From assembly GCA_017553815.1 (NCBI GenBank), contig JAFZJT010000259.1:1-52915 (forward strand): a stretch of DNA of 52,915 nucleotides, read 5' to 3'. Positions 16,541 through 24,729 of this stretch are shown in pieces (position 1 is the first letter of the stretch; every line of letters starts with the position of its first letter). Origin of the DNA: Clostridia bacterium. Its GTDB lineage: Bacteria; Bacillota_A; Clostridia; Christensenellales; CAG-138. Made by a program: the position numbers and the translations under genes. The notes beneath the pieces were generated by a model. That model was not told the origin of the DNA and ran no database searches. It saw only the letters and a list, made by a program, of their open reading frames with translations.

Positions 16541-17440
16541 TCAATATGGGCCTCCGACCATAAGTCCGCCTCCGCTTACCCAATCATACTCCGCCTTGAT
16601 AAGCTTCTCTATAGCCGATACGATTTCCTTATTGTTCTTTGCCCATGCCTTCACGCTATCCGCACTCGAAAATGCCGAAGCATCAATGCTTTTGACCGCT
16701 GCTTTGTTATGCGAACCGAGGCTTTCAATGAAAAGCTTGAGCTCCAAATCGCTTATCCGCCCCGATTCGGCTCGCTTGACGATGTTTGGCAAAAGAAGCA
16801 GCCCGTACTTCTCGACCTCCGCCTTTGTAACGGCGCCGGACGGGATATTTGCTTTCAGCTCGGCAAAATCAGCTCTCCACAATCCTTGTGCATACGGATC
16901 AAACAGACCCCAACCCAATTCAATATTGAGCAGCATCTCCATCGCTGTCAGCTTTTGATCCCTGTATGCCGGCTCCTCGCAGATGCTTCGGTAAAGCTCC
17001 GGAAGGCTCGTTATCGGAATGGTTTTCAAGGCTATGGTTATCGCCTCATAGTCATACGTGGATATCGCGGATAGAAGCAGATTCGGTTTTGCAAGGCTGT
17101 CATCCTTAAGGAGCTCAAGGCTCAGCAGGATCGCCTTATCGATGGGGTCATCCGAATTGCGGTGCGCCTCAAGCCATTTTTCCCCCGCGCTCGGCACATA
17201 GGGCTGCTCCATGATCTGCTCAAGCTCCTCCTCGCTCAGCTCCTTCTCCTTGAGAACATAGAGCCCAAGAGAATCGTCCCAAACCGCATCGGGGTTTATA
17301 TCGGGGCGCAGCGACGGCTCGGTATAGAACACCCTTGCCGCATTTGCCTTGCCGAATATTGAAAAGCCGAGATTGGCAAGCAACGCAAGCGAAAAAGCGC
17401 CGAGCAGGATCGTTCCTATTAAATAAATACTCTTCTTCAT
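16541..17440 (-). CDS. Membrane-anchored hypothetical protein, 299 aa
   Basis: The start at 17440 is set by AGGAGG 7 nt upstream and gives MKKSIYLIGTILLGAF, an N-terminal membrane anchor or uncleaved signal over residues about 5-30. The rest is an extracytoplasmic, mostly helical domain rich in Leu, Glu and Lys (KELSEEELEQIMEQPY, AILLSLELLKDDSLAKP). There are no cysteines pointing to metal or catalysis that I can interpret. The gene is more AT-rich than its neighbours. A perfect promoter lies 270 bp upstream with a decayed ORF between. Function unknown. Confidence 0.7.
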   Translation of the reverse strand: MKKSIYLIGTILLGAFSLALLANLGFSIFGKANAARVFYTEPSLRPDINPDAVWDDSLGLYVLKEKELSEEELEQIMEQPYVPSAGEKWLEAHRNSDDPIDKAILLSLELLKDDSLAKPNLLLSAISTYDYEAITIALKTIPITSLPELYRSICEEPAYRDQKLTAMEMLLNIELGWGLFDPYAQGLWRADFAELKANIPSGAVTKAEVEKYGLLLLPNIVKRAESGRISDLELKLFIESLGSHNKAAVKSIDASAFSSADSVKAWAKNNKEIVSAIEKLIKAEYDWVSGGGLMVGGPY

Positions 17441-17457
17441 AAACAAGCCTCCTATAA

Positions 17458-17625
17458 TCAATAATTTGAAACACGCTTATAATAGCGTTTAGCCTGACCG
17501 TATGCGCCTGAAGCTTTGAATGGTTCTGCAGACGAGCTATATATAAGCTCCCATCCGCCCCATTTTGACGTAACCGCCGTTGGATACCCCTGATTATCCC
17601 AAGCAACTACCTTGACTGCATACAA
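17458..17625 (-). pseudogene. Remnant coding tail of a small secreted-type protein
   Basis: An open frame of 55 codons ends in TGA at 17458 and reads like real protein (KVVAWDNQGYPTAVTSKWGG, then AYGQAKRYYKRVSNY), rich in Tyr, Trp, Gly and Ser. There is no ATG and no ribosome site, and a stop lies two codons upstream of the first possible TTG. A strong promoter stands 90 bp upstream. It looks like the C-terminal part of a small exported peptide whose N-terminus has been lost or frameshifted. A distant similarity to the C-termini of lactococcin-972-type bacteriocins is possible but too weak to call. Confidence 0.4.
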
Positions 17626-17704
17626 CGACTAATAAACTCAACCATGCTGCATTCTTTTAAATACATTCTTGATTTTCAGTGCATTGCATATAACTCATGT
17701 TTAC

Positions 17705-17740
17705 ATAGTATACTATACACAAATCCGATGCGCTTGTCAA
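17705..17740 (-). promoter_or_regulatory. Consensus promoter with a palindromic -10 region
   Basis: Minus-strand TTGACA (plus 17735-17740), a 17-bp spacer and TATAGT (plus 17712-17717). The -10 overlaps the 12-bp palindrome ATAGTATACTAT (17705-17716), which also overlaps the promoter at 28002-28033. It should drive the decayed ORF and the membrane-anchored protein gene. Confidence 0.75.
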
Positions 17741-17771
17741 CGATTTTAAGAAAAGTTAATAAAGAGTTCAT

Positions 17772-17807
17772 AAAGGCTCCCCTTCGTGCTTCGGAAAGGG
17801 AGCCTCT
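17772..17807 (-). terminator. Terminator of the bcd-etfB-etfA operon
   Basis: AGGCTCCC (17774-17781) pairs with GGGAGCCT (17798-17805) about 30 bp past the etfA stop. The minus strand then reads TTTATGAACTCTTT, a weak T-run. Confidence 0.65.
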
Positions 17808-17837
17808 TTAAGTCTTTTGCAGAGCGTTTAGGCAGGT

Positions 17838-19037
17838 TTATCTCTCCTTGAGCTCCTCTATAAGCATCGGGATCACCTTATGAAGATCGCCCACGATGCC
17901 GTAGGTCGCCGCAGAAAAGATGGGGGCGTCGGCATTTTTATTGATGGCGATTATGCACTCGCTGTTCTGCATACCGGCAAGGTGCTGGATGGCGCCCGAG
18001 ATGCCGCAGGCAACGTAGATCTTGGGGCGAACGGTCTTGCCCGTTTGACCGACCTGATGATCCGCGCCGATATAGCCGGCTTCGACCGCCGCACGGCTCG
18101 CGCCGACCACGCCGCCCATGACCTCGGCAAGCTGCTCGATGAGCTTGAAGCCCTCGGCGCTTCCGACTCCCCTGCCGCCCGCAACGATGACCTCGGCGTC
18201 AACGAGGTTCACGGTCTGCTTGAGGGATTTAACGGTTTCGATGACCTTGGTATGGATATCGTTTTCGGAAAGTGCGAAATCAGCCACGTCCACGATCGCC
18301 TTATGGGCGGGATCGTACGCCGCCTTCTTCATAACGCCGGGGCGGACGGTGGACATCTGCGGGCGATGGTTCGGGGTGACGATGGTTGCCATTACGTTGC
18401 CGCCGAATGCGGGACGGGTCTGGAGCAGGCCCCTCGTTTCGGGGTCTATCGCAAGGCCCGTGCAGTCCGCTGTGAGGCCCGTATACAGCCTTGCGGATAG
18501 GCGCGGCGCGAGATCGCGGCCGATATTGGTGGCACCGATCAGCATTATCTCGGGCTTGCGCTCGGTAACGAGATCGCAAACGACCTTGGCATAGGCTTCG
18601 GTGTTGTAGTCGGAAAGCAGCGCGCTGTCCGCAAGGATCACGCGATCCGCGCCGTATGCGCCAAGCTCATCGCAGAGGCTTTCCACGCCGCTTCCGAGAA
18701 GGAGCGCCGAAAGCTCGACGCCGAGCGTATCGGCAAGCTTTCGGCCCTCGCCGAGCAGCTCGAACACGGTGGGCATGAGCTTGCCCTCGCGCTGCTCCGC
18801 AAAGACCCAAACGCCCCTGTACTCGGAGCTAACAACTTCTCCTTCGGCGGTTTCCGCTGCCGCTGCGTCGTCCTGCTCGATAGCTTCGCAGGGACAGTTG
18901 CCCACGCACGCGCCGCAGCCGATGCAAACGTCGTAATCGATCTTCGCCGTGCCGCTCGCGGTGGAGATGGCGCCGACGGGGCAGCCCGCTTCGCAGGCGC
19001 CGCAGCCGATACATTTTTCGGTAAGAATCTTGACCAT
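17838..19037 (-). CDS. etfA: Electron transfer flavoprotein alpha subunit with N-terminal ferredoxin domain
   Basis: 399 residues. Residues 1 to about 58 form a 2[4Fe-4S] ferredoxin with two CxxCxxCxxxC sets (KCIGCGACEAGCPVGAI and VCIGCGACVGNCPCEAI). The remainder is EtfA: the N-terminal Rossmann-like part has LLGSGVESLCDELGAYGADRV, and the C-terminal FAD-binding domain has GRGVGSAEGFKLIEQ, VGQTGKTVRPKIYVACG and SGAIQHLAGM. It is the last gene of the bcd-etfB-etfA operon. The complex transfers electrons to crotonyl-CoA and, in clostridial relatives, couples this to ferredoxin reduction. The extra clusters suggest a direct ferredoxin connection. Confidence 0.94.
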   Translation of the reverse strand: MVKILTEKCIGCGACEAGCPVGAISTASGTAKIDYDVCIGCGACVGNCPCEAIEQDDAAAAETAEGEVVSSEYRGVWVFAEQREGKLMPTVFELLGEGRKLADTLGVELSALLLGSGVESLCDELGAYGADRVILADSALLSDYNTEAYAKVVCDLVTERKPEIMLIGATNIGRDLAPRLSARLYTGLTADCTGLAIDPETRGLLQTRPAFGGNVMATIVTPNHRPQMSTVRPGVMKKAAYDPAHKAIVDVADFALSENDIHTKVIETVKSLKQTVNLVDAEVIVAGGRGVGSAEGFKLIEQLAEVMGGVVGASRAAVEAGYIGADHQVGQTGKTVRPKIYVACGISGAIQHLAGMQNSECIIAINKNADAPIFSAATYGIVGDLHKVIPMLIEELKER

Positions 19038-19052
19038 TTTATTACCTCCCCA

Positions 19053-19838
19053 TCACAGCAGATGCTTTTCTTCGAGCTTCGAAATGAGCGTTTTCACGGT
19101 TTCCCTATCCGCTCCCTCGAGCATCTCGCCCTTGCCCTTGGGCTCGGGGCTGAAGGTTTTATTGACGTTGGTGGGCGAACCCTTGAGTCCGATCTTTGAT
19201 TCATCCACGGGAACGTCGCTAAAGCCCCACACCTTCACTTCCTTCTCATACGCCTCGAAGATGCCTTTCGGGGTCATGTAGCGCGGCGAATTTAGCTCGC
19301 CTATCGCGGTCAGAAGCACGGGCATCTTTGCGCTCATAACGGCGTATCCGTCCTCAAGCTGACGCTCGGCGATGACTTCGCCGCCTTCGATGCGAAGGTT
19401 CTGAACGTAGGTTATCTGCGGGATGCCGAGCTGCTCGGCGATCTGGGGGCCGACCTGCGCGGTGTCGCCGTCGATGGCCTGCCTGCCGCAGAGGATCAGG
19501 TCGTAATCCCCTATCTTCTTTATCGCGGTGGCGATGATATAGCTGGTGGCCCTGGTGTCGGAGCCGCCGAACTCCCTGCCGCTGACGAGTATCGCCTCGT
19601 CCGCGCCCATCGCGAGCGCCTCGCGCATGGCGATATCCGCCTGCATGGGTCCCATCGAAACGACGGTCACGGTCGTATCCGGGTTTTCATCCTTGATGGC
19701 AAGCGCCTGCTCGAGCGCGTTCTTGTCGTCCGGATTTATGATGCTCGGAACGCCGTCGCGGATGAGCCTGCCCGTTTTGGGGTCGAGCTTGACCTCGGTG
19801 GTGTCGGGAACCTGCTTTATGCAAACGATTATTTTCAT
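19053..19838 (-). CDS. etfB: Electron transfer flavoprotein beta subunit
   Basis: 261-residue EtfB. The N-terminus MKIIVCIKQVPDTTEVKLDP and the signature DYDLILCGRQAIDGDTAQVGPQ are diagnostic, and TPKGIFEAYEKEV follows. It forms the heterodimer with EtfA and binds the second flavin. It lies 18 bp after the acyl-CoA dehydrogenase and 15 bp before etfA, with GGGGAG ahead of the start. Whether the complex bifurcates or only transfers electrons cannot be read from this gene alone. Confidence 0.95.
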   Translation of the reverse strand: MKIIVCIKQVPDTTEVKLDPKTGRLIRDGVPSIINPDDKNALEQALAIKDENPDTTVTVVSMGPMQADIAMREALAMGADEAILVSGREFGGSDTRATSYIIATAIKKIGDYDLILCGRQAIDGDTAQVGPQIAEQLGIPQITYVQNLRIEGGEVIAERQLEDGYAVMSAKMPVLLTAIGELNSPRYMTPKGIFEAYEKEVKVWGFSDVPVDESKIGLKGSPTNVNKTFSPEPKGKGEMLEGADRETVKTLISKLEEKHLL

Positions 19839-19856
19839 AGCGTTTTCTCCCCTGCC

Positions 19857-20996
19857 TTATTTGAAGAGCTGGCCCGTGATGACCATCTTCTGCACCTGCG
19901 AGGTGCCCTCGTATATCTCGGTTATCTTCGCGTCGCGCATCATTCTTTCGAGCGGATACTCGCGGCTGTAGCCGTAGCCTCCGTGGAGCTGAACGCATTT
20001 GGTGGTAACGTCCATAGCGGTCTCGGCGCAGCGGAGCTTCGCCATTGCGGCGTCGACCGAGTAGGGCTTGCCGCTGTCCTTGATCCTGGCGGCGCGGTAC
20101 AGAAGCAGTTTTGCGCTTTCTATCTCGCATTTCATATCCGCCATCATCCACTGAAGGCCCTGGAATGATGAAAGGGGCTTGCCAAACTGCACGCGCTCCT
20201 TCATATAGCGAAGGGTCTCTTCAAATGCGCCCTCGGCAATGCCGAGCGCCTGCGCCGCAACGCCGATCCTGCCGCCGTCGAGCGTGGTCATGGCGATCTT
20301 AAATCCCTTGTTCTCCTCGCCGAGAAGGTTTTCCTTGGAAATTATGCAGTCCTCGAAGATCAGCTCAGTGGTGGAGCTTGCGCGGATGCCCATCTTATGC
20401 TCCTTCTTGCCTATGGAAAAGCCCTTCGCGTCCTTTTCGACGATGAATGCGGAGATGCCCTTATTTCCCTTGGATTTATCTGTCATTGCGAAGATGATAT
20501 AGATATCCGCCTGACCGCCGTTGGTGATGAAGCATTTGCTGCCGTTTAGCACGTAATGATCGCCCTCGAGCACGGCAACGGTCTGCTGCGCGGCGGAATC
20601 GGTGCCCGCGTTGGGCTCGGTGAGGCCGAACGCGCCGAGCTTCTCGCCCTTTGCAAGAGGAACGAGGTATTTCTGCTTCTGCTCCTCGGTACCGTAGGCA
20701 AGGATGGGTCCGCAGGCAAGCGATGTGTGCGCGGAAAGGATGATCGCGGTGGTAGCGCATACCTTCGCAAGCTCCTCTATCGCGAGCACGTAGCTTAGAG
20801 TATCCGCGCCCGCGCCGCCGTACTGTTTGGGGATATTGATGCCGAGCATCCCGTTCTTCGCCATCTTTTCAACGGTCTCGCGCGGGAAGCGCTCCGTTTC
20901 GTCGATCTCAGCCGCAAGGGGCTTGACCTCGCGCACCGCAAAATCGCGCATGAGCTGTATCATCAGCTGTTGTTGCGGAGTGAAGTTAAAATCCAT
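19857..20996 (-). CDS. bcd: Acyl-CoA dehydrogenase, probably butyryl-CoA dehydrogenase
   Basis: 379-residue FAD enzyme, full length for short-chain acyl-CoA dehydrogenases. Features in order: LAIEELAKVCATTAIILSAH, FGLTEPNAGTDSAAQQT (FAD/substrate loop), KCFITNGGQADIYI, GRIGVAAQALGIAEGAFEE, and the catalytic-base region ITEIYEGTSQVQ near residue 360. The start MDFNFTPQQQ at 20996 follows AAAGGAGC. With etfBA directly downstream it most likely reduces crotonyl-CoA to butyryl-CoA, which matches the ptb-buk genes elsewhere in the window. Thiolase, hbd and crt are not in the window. Confidence 0.92.
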   Translation of the reverse strand: MDFNFTPQQQLMIQLMRDFAVREVKPLAAEIDETERFPRETVEKMAKNGMLGINIPKQYGGAGADTLSYVLAIEELAKVCATTAIILSAHTSLACGPILAYGTEEQKQKYLVPLAKGEKLGAFGLTEPNAGTDSAAQQTVAVLEGDHYVLNGSKCFITNGGQADIYIIFAMTDKSKGNKGISAFIVEKDAKGFSIGKKEHKMGIRASSTTELIFEDCIISKENLLGEENKGFKIAMTTLDGGRIGVAAQALGIAEGAFEETLRYMKERVQFGKPLSSFQGLQWMMADMKCEIESAKLLLYRAARIKDSGKPYSVDAAMAKLRCAETAMDVTTKCVQLHGGYGYSREYPLERMMRDAKITEIYEGTSQVQKMVITGQLFK

Positions 20997-21179
20997 AGTT
21001 GCTCCTTTCGTCGTAGAAAGCCGATGGTTATTCTTGATTATCGGAACCTTTGTCCAATAATGAATTATAGCACTTTCCAATCCGTTTTCAAGCGCAAAAG
21101 CGACTGTTCAAGCATCAAAATGCAAATATATTTATCAATGTTTTACTGGATTTTTTGTCAATTATCACCTATGATACAA

Positions 21180-21222
21180 CACCCTATCCGAGGTGATATA
21201 GCGCAAGACCTCGGATAGGGTG
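21180..21222 (-). terminator. Perfect 15-bp inverted repeat, terminator-like
   Basis: CACCCTATCCGAGGT (21180-21194) is exactly complementary to ACCTCGGATAGGGTG (21208-21222) with a 13-nt loop. It lies 40 bp past the end of the P-type ATPase frame. The flanks are TTGT on the minus strand and TGTTTTG on the plus strand, so the T-runs are short. Confidence 0.6.
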
Positions 21223-21261
21223 TGTTTTGCGAATTTCATATATTTTTTGCCGTTCGTATTT

Positions 21262-23148
21262 TCAGCGATCCTCGCCGCTTCCCGTACGCATCGCGCGCAT
21301 GGCGTTGAGCACCGCGGCTATGCAGACGCCGACGTCCGCAACTATCGCCATCCACATTTCGGCATAGCCTATCGCACCGAGCAGCATCACGATGAGCTTT
21401 ACGGCAAGCGCGAGCACGATATTTTGCCAAGCTATCCCGACCGTTCGCTTTGCGCTGCGCACCGCGAGCGGCACGCGCTCGATATTATCATCCGTCAAAA
21501 CGACGTCCGCAGCTTCGATAGCGGCATCCGAGCCGAGCGCGCCCATAGCGAAGCCCACGTCCGCGCGCGCTATGACGGGCGCGTCGTTTATGCCGTCGCC
21601 GACGTAGGCAACGGTTCTTCCCTTTTCGCTCGAAGCCATGATGCGCTCGAGCGAGGCGACCTTATCCTCGGGCAGAAGCTCCGAAAAAACGCCATCGAGC
21701 GATAGCACCGAAGCTATCCGCTCCGCGATGGCTTTCCTGTCCCCCGAGAGCATTACGGAGCCGATGCCGAGCCCGTTTTTGAGCGCGCTCACCGCGCGGG
21801 CCGAGCCCTCCTTTATCTCATCCTCTATCTCTATCCTGCCGAGATAGCGGTCGTTTTCGGCGATATGGATGACGGTGGCGGCGGTTTCCCCGCCTTCGGC
21901 AATTATCCCCGCCTCCGCCATCAGCCTTGCGTTGCCCGCGCGAACGGTTTTACCCTCAATTTGCGCGATCACGCCGTAGCCCGCCTGTTCCTCATGGTTT
22001 TCAGCGGAAGGAAGCGCGGAGGAATAGCCGCCGAGCTCGTATGCACTCACGACGCACTCGGCGAGCGGATGGGTCGAAAGCCGCTCGACCGCCGCCGCCT
22101 TATACATCAATTCAAGCTCGCTCACGCCCGAAGCGGGAACGACCTTCGCGATATGAAAGCTTCCCTTGGTGAGCGTGCCCGTTTTATCGAATACGACCGT
22201 GCCGCACTTAGCGAGCGCCTCGAAGCAGTTCGAGCCCTATACGAGGAAGCCGTTTTTGCTCGCCGCGCCGATGCCGCTAAAGAAGGTCAGCGGAACGGAG
22301 ATACCGAGGGCGCAGGGGCAGGAGATGACGAGGAACTCGAGCGCGCGGTAGATATGCTCCTTCCATGAGCCGCCGAAGAAAAGCGGCGGGATGACGGCGA
22401 GAAGCACCGCGAGCGCAACGACCGCGGGCGTGTAAAAGCGCGCGAATTTGGTGATGAACTTTTCGCTCCTTGATTTATTCGCCGCCGCGCCCTCAATCAG
22501 CTCGAGCATCCTTGCGACGATCGAATCCTCGTATTCGCAGTCCGCACGAACGCGAAGTACGCCCGAGGTGTTTATCGCGCCCGAAGCGAGCTTATCGCCC
22601 GCAGATACATCCACGGGCAGGGATTCGCCGGTCAGCGCGGCGGTGTTCACCGAGGAGCTTCCCTCGATAACGGTGCCGTCTATCGGCACCCTCTCCCCCG
22701 CTCGAACCACGAAGATATCGCCTATATGCACCTCATCGGGCTCGACCTCCTCTATCCCGTCCTCGGTTTCAAGATTCACGCTTTCGGGGCAGATATCTAT
22801 GAGCGCGGAGACCGAATCGCGGCTCCTTCCGACCGCGACGCTCTGCAAAAGCTCGCCCACGCGGTACAGGAGCATTACGAGCACCGCCTCGGGCTGTTCG
22901 CCAATCGCGAACGCGCCGAGGGAGGCGATGGACATCAGAAAGTTTTCATCGAGGAATTGACCGCTCCTTATGCCGTGCGCCGCTTCAAGCAAAACCTCCC
23001 CGCCCGAAACAATGTACGGCACGAGGAATATCAGCGTTTTTGCATACCAAGGAAGGTTCGGAAAGAGCTTGGACGCGGCGTAAGCCATGCAAAAAAGCAC
23101 GGCGCCCACGATTATCCATATGAGTTCTTTTTTCGTTCGGCTGTTCAT
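21262..23148 (-). pseudogene. Zn/Cd-type P1B heavy-metal ATPase interrupted by an in-frame TAG
   Basis: Heavy-metal exporter of about 628 codons in one frame, apart from a TAG at plus 22237-22239. Before it: membrane helices, TGES loop (AALTGESLPVD) and metal site SCPCALGISVPL. After it in the same frame: CGTVVFDKTGTLTKG (phosphorylation site), HPLAE, YVGDGINDAP and C-terminal helices with LAVKLIVMLLGA and ADVGVC, the pattern of Zn/Cd/Pb pumps. The stop stands in FLV-stop-GSNCFEALAK, where relatives usually have Lys, consistent with AAG to TAG. The upstream piece lacks the aspartate and cannot pump alone. It is the third gene of the arsR-type operon. Confidence 0.88.
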
Positions 23149-23169
23149 TTTTCCGCCCCCCGTTACTCT

Positions 23170-23191
23170 AAAAAGGGACCGCGCGGGTCCC
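23170..23191 (-). terminator. Terminator/attenuator before the ATPase gene
   Basis: GGGACC (23175-23180) pairs with GGTCCC (23186-23191). The minus strand then reads TTTTTAGAG. It stands between the HMA-chaperone gene and the ATPase and could keep ATPase expression low. Confidence 0.7.
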
Positions 23192-23196
23192 GAAGC

Positions 23197-23418
23197 TTAT
23201 TTTGCGATTATCTCGGCGTGCCTGTCTATCCTTTTGCAGACGGCGCCCGCCTTTTCGATTATGCCCGCCATATTCTCCGCTTCCGCTTCGATGGTCAGCT
23301 TCTGAAGCACGAAATTGACCGTGCAGGCGTTCACTCCGTCGAGCTTTGAGATCTCACTCTCCATCTTCGCCGCGCAGGAAGCGCAGTCAACGCCGCTCAT
23401 TTTATAGGTCTTTTTCAT
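23197..23418 (-). CDS. HMA-domain metal-binding protein (heavy-metal chaperone)
   Basis: 73-residue stand-alone heavy-metal-associated domain. The metal site is GVDCASCA (Cys 12 and 15), and the betaalphabeta pattern is complete. Residues after position 60 (CKRIDRHAEIIAK) form the last strand. The start at 23418 is chosen for the GGGGG ribosome site in front. The ATPase downstream lacks an N-terminal HMA domain, so this gene probably supplies that domain in trans. Confidence 0.9.
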   Translation of the reverse strand: MKKTYKMSGVDCASCAAKMESEISKLDGVNACTVNFVLQKLTIEAEAENMAGIIEKAGAVCKRIDRHAEIIAK

Positions 23419-23480
23419 TTTAGTTTCCCCCTTTTCGTATAGATTCGGATTATATTTGATACGGTCTTTTCGGTACGGCT

Positions 23481-23840
23481 CTATTCGCAAACGTGCTCCA
23501 TTCCCTGAGCAAGGATGGAGCGCACGTGCTCGTCCGCAAGCGAATAGTAAACGGTTTTGCCCTCGCGCCTGAAACGAACGAGCTGCGCCTGCTTGAGAAC
23601 GCGGAGCTGATGCGAGATGCCCGAAACGCTGATGCCGAGAAGCTGGGCTATATCGCAAACGCACATCTCGCTTTCAAAAAGCAGATACAGTATCTTTATG
23701 CGTGTGCTGTCGCCGAAAACCTTGAAAAGCTCGGCAAGCTCGTATAGAAGCTCCTCGTCGGGAAGCTCGTCCGTAACCTTTTTGATAATCTCCTCGTGCG
23801 CAGAAAACGACGCGCAATGCGGTGCGGTATCCCTCATCAT
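23481..23840 (-). CDS. ArsR/SmtB family metal-responsive repressor
   Basis: 119-residue winged-helix repressor. Residues about 35-100 hold the HTH (LAELFKVFGDSTRIKILYLL and ISVSGISHQLRVLKQAQLV). ESEMCVCDIAQLLG carries the ELCVCD-like cysteine pair of CadC/ArsR members. The C-terminal LADEHVRSILAQGMEH matches the alpha-5 zinc site layout (DxH, then H 11 residues on), with Glu in place of the last His. It likely represses this operon by binding the palindrome at 23856-23881 and releases it on zinc or cadmium. The start at 23840 follows AAAGGAG. Confidence 0.9.
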   Translation of the reverse strand: MMRDTAPHCASFSAHEEIIKKVTDELPDEELLYELAELFKVFGDSTRIKILYLLFESEMCVCDIAQLLGISVSGISHQLRVLKQAQLVRFRREGKTVYYSLADEHVRSILAQGMEHVCE

Positions 23841-23855
23841 GGACTCCTTTTTTCA

Positions 23856-23881
23856 AACACTTGAACTATTGTTCAAGTGTT
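23856..23881. promoter_or_regulatory. ArsR-type operator palindrome
   Basis: AACACTTGAAC (23856-23866) and GTTCAAGTGTT (23871-23881) are perfect 11-bp inverted arms around TATT. It lies 16 bp upstream of the repressor start codon and resembles the TTGAAC-N-GTTCAA core of ArsR/SmtB operators. Confidence 0.88.
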
Positions 23882-23995
23882 ATTATATCGCTTTTTTCTC
23901 CGCTGTCAAGACCCTCGACAAGCAAAAGCGAAAAAAAGCGAAAAAAGCGCCGGAAACCCATTGGCTCACGGCGCAATGAACTGTGCGCGCAAGGT

Positions 23996-24322
23996 TCATT
24001 CCCCGCGCGCCTTTTTGAAAAGCTTTCGTTTTATACATGAAAGCGCTGTGCGAACAAGCCTTCCGGGATAGTTTATCCAAACGAGCATCGCAAGAAAAAC
24101 CGCGATAAAATAATGGATGCGCACCCTGCCGCTGTCCGCGTATAGGAGCACCGCCGAAACGAGCGCGAAAAAGCAGATGCCGAAAAGGATATCCGCCGCG
24201 ATCACGGCGAGCTTTTTTCCCGAGATGCGAAGAAGGCGCAGCGCATCGTAAACGATGCCGAGCACCGCCCCCGCCCAGAGGCAGCAGAGCAGTATCGGAA
24301 ACTCCGAAAGATTATCATTCAT
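23996..24322 (-). CDS. yabQ: Spore cortex biosynthesis protein YabQ
   Basis: 108-residue membrane protein. The N-terminal span and loop LCCLWAGAVLGIVYDALRLLR are typical of YabQ, followed by spans at about 38-60 (VIAADILFGICFFALVSAVLL) and 70-88. The C-terminal tail is basic (IKRKLFKKARGE). YabQ sits in the outer forespore membrane and is needed for cortex formation in Bacillus. The start overlaps the yabP stop (TGATG), so the two are coupled. Assigned by membrane pattern plus the conserved order with yabP. Confidence 0.85.
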   Translation of the reverse strand: MNDNLSEFPILLCCLWAGAVLGIVYDALRLLRISGKKLAVIAADILFGICFFALVSAVLLYADSGRVRIHYFIAVFLAMLVWINYPGRLVRTALSCIKRKLFKKARGE

Positions 24323-24618
24323 CAGCGAAACATTCTTGAGAAGAGCGAGCCCTTCTGAACCGGCATATCATCGTATTCAAGCGCTATGAGCTGACCCTCG
24401 ACTATTATCTGCCCGTCGTCAAGATTCAGCTTGGTTATATGAAGGTCGTTTCCCTCCACAGTCAGCCCGCCGCCGTCGGTCATAAGGATTATCTCGGTTT
24501 CATTGAAGCTGCCCACATCCTTAACGCCCGTGATGCTGACGAGCTCGCGGTTTTCAATATGTATGGAGTGGCTGCGAAGCCGCAGAGTGCTTCCTTCAAG
24601 GCTCGGTCGATCGTTCAT
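24322..24618 (-). CDS. yabP: Sporulation protein YabP
   Basis: 98-residue YabP/YqfC-family protein: LRLRSHSIHIENRELVSITG, then VKDVGSFNETEIILMTDGG and LTVEGNDLHITKLNLDDGQI. The start at 24618 has GGAGGAT upstream, and a longer frame to 24762 is rejected. The C-terminal KGSLFSRMFR is basic. A well-placed sigma-E-like promoter precedes it, so expression should be in the mother cell during sporulation. Together with yabQ it marks the organism as an endospore former. Confidence 0.92.
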   Translation of the reverse strand: MNDRPSLEGSTLRLRSHSIHIENRELVSITGVKDVGSFNETEIILMTDGGGLTVEGNDLHITKLNLDDGQIIVEGQLIALEYDDMPVQKGSLFSRMFR

Positions 24619-24647
24619 CGGTTTATCCTCCGTTTTTATTATGATAG

Positions 24648-24676
24648 AGTATATGAACAAGAACTTTTTGTATGAC
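24648..24676 (-). promoter_or_regulatory. Sigma-E-type sporulation promoter of yabPQ
   Basis: On the minus strand, GTCATACA (plus 24669-24676), a 13-bp spacer and CATATACT (plus 24648-24655). This resembles the mother-cell sigma-E consensus (GtCATAnT-like -35, CATAnnnT -10). It lies 30 bp before the yabP start. Confidence 0.7.
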
Positions 24677-24729
24677 ATCGCAGGATAGGCGGTTTTTGAA
24701 AGGACGGAGAAAAAAGGGACGAATGCGGT

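Noticed and set aside
17458..17625. Firm lactococcin-972 family bacteriocin call
   Set aside because: Only a loose resemblance of the C-terminal Tyr/Trp-rich tail; no signal peptide, no N-terminal half and no transporter genes nearby.
22237..22239. Recoded TAG (pyrrolysine or alternative code)
   Set aside because: No pyl genes are visible, the position normally holds Lys in relatives and one base change explains it.
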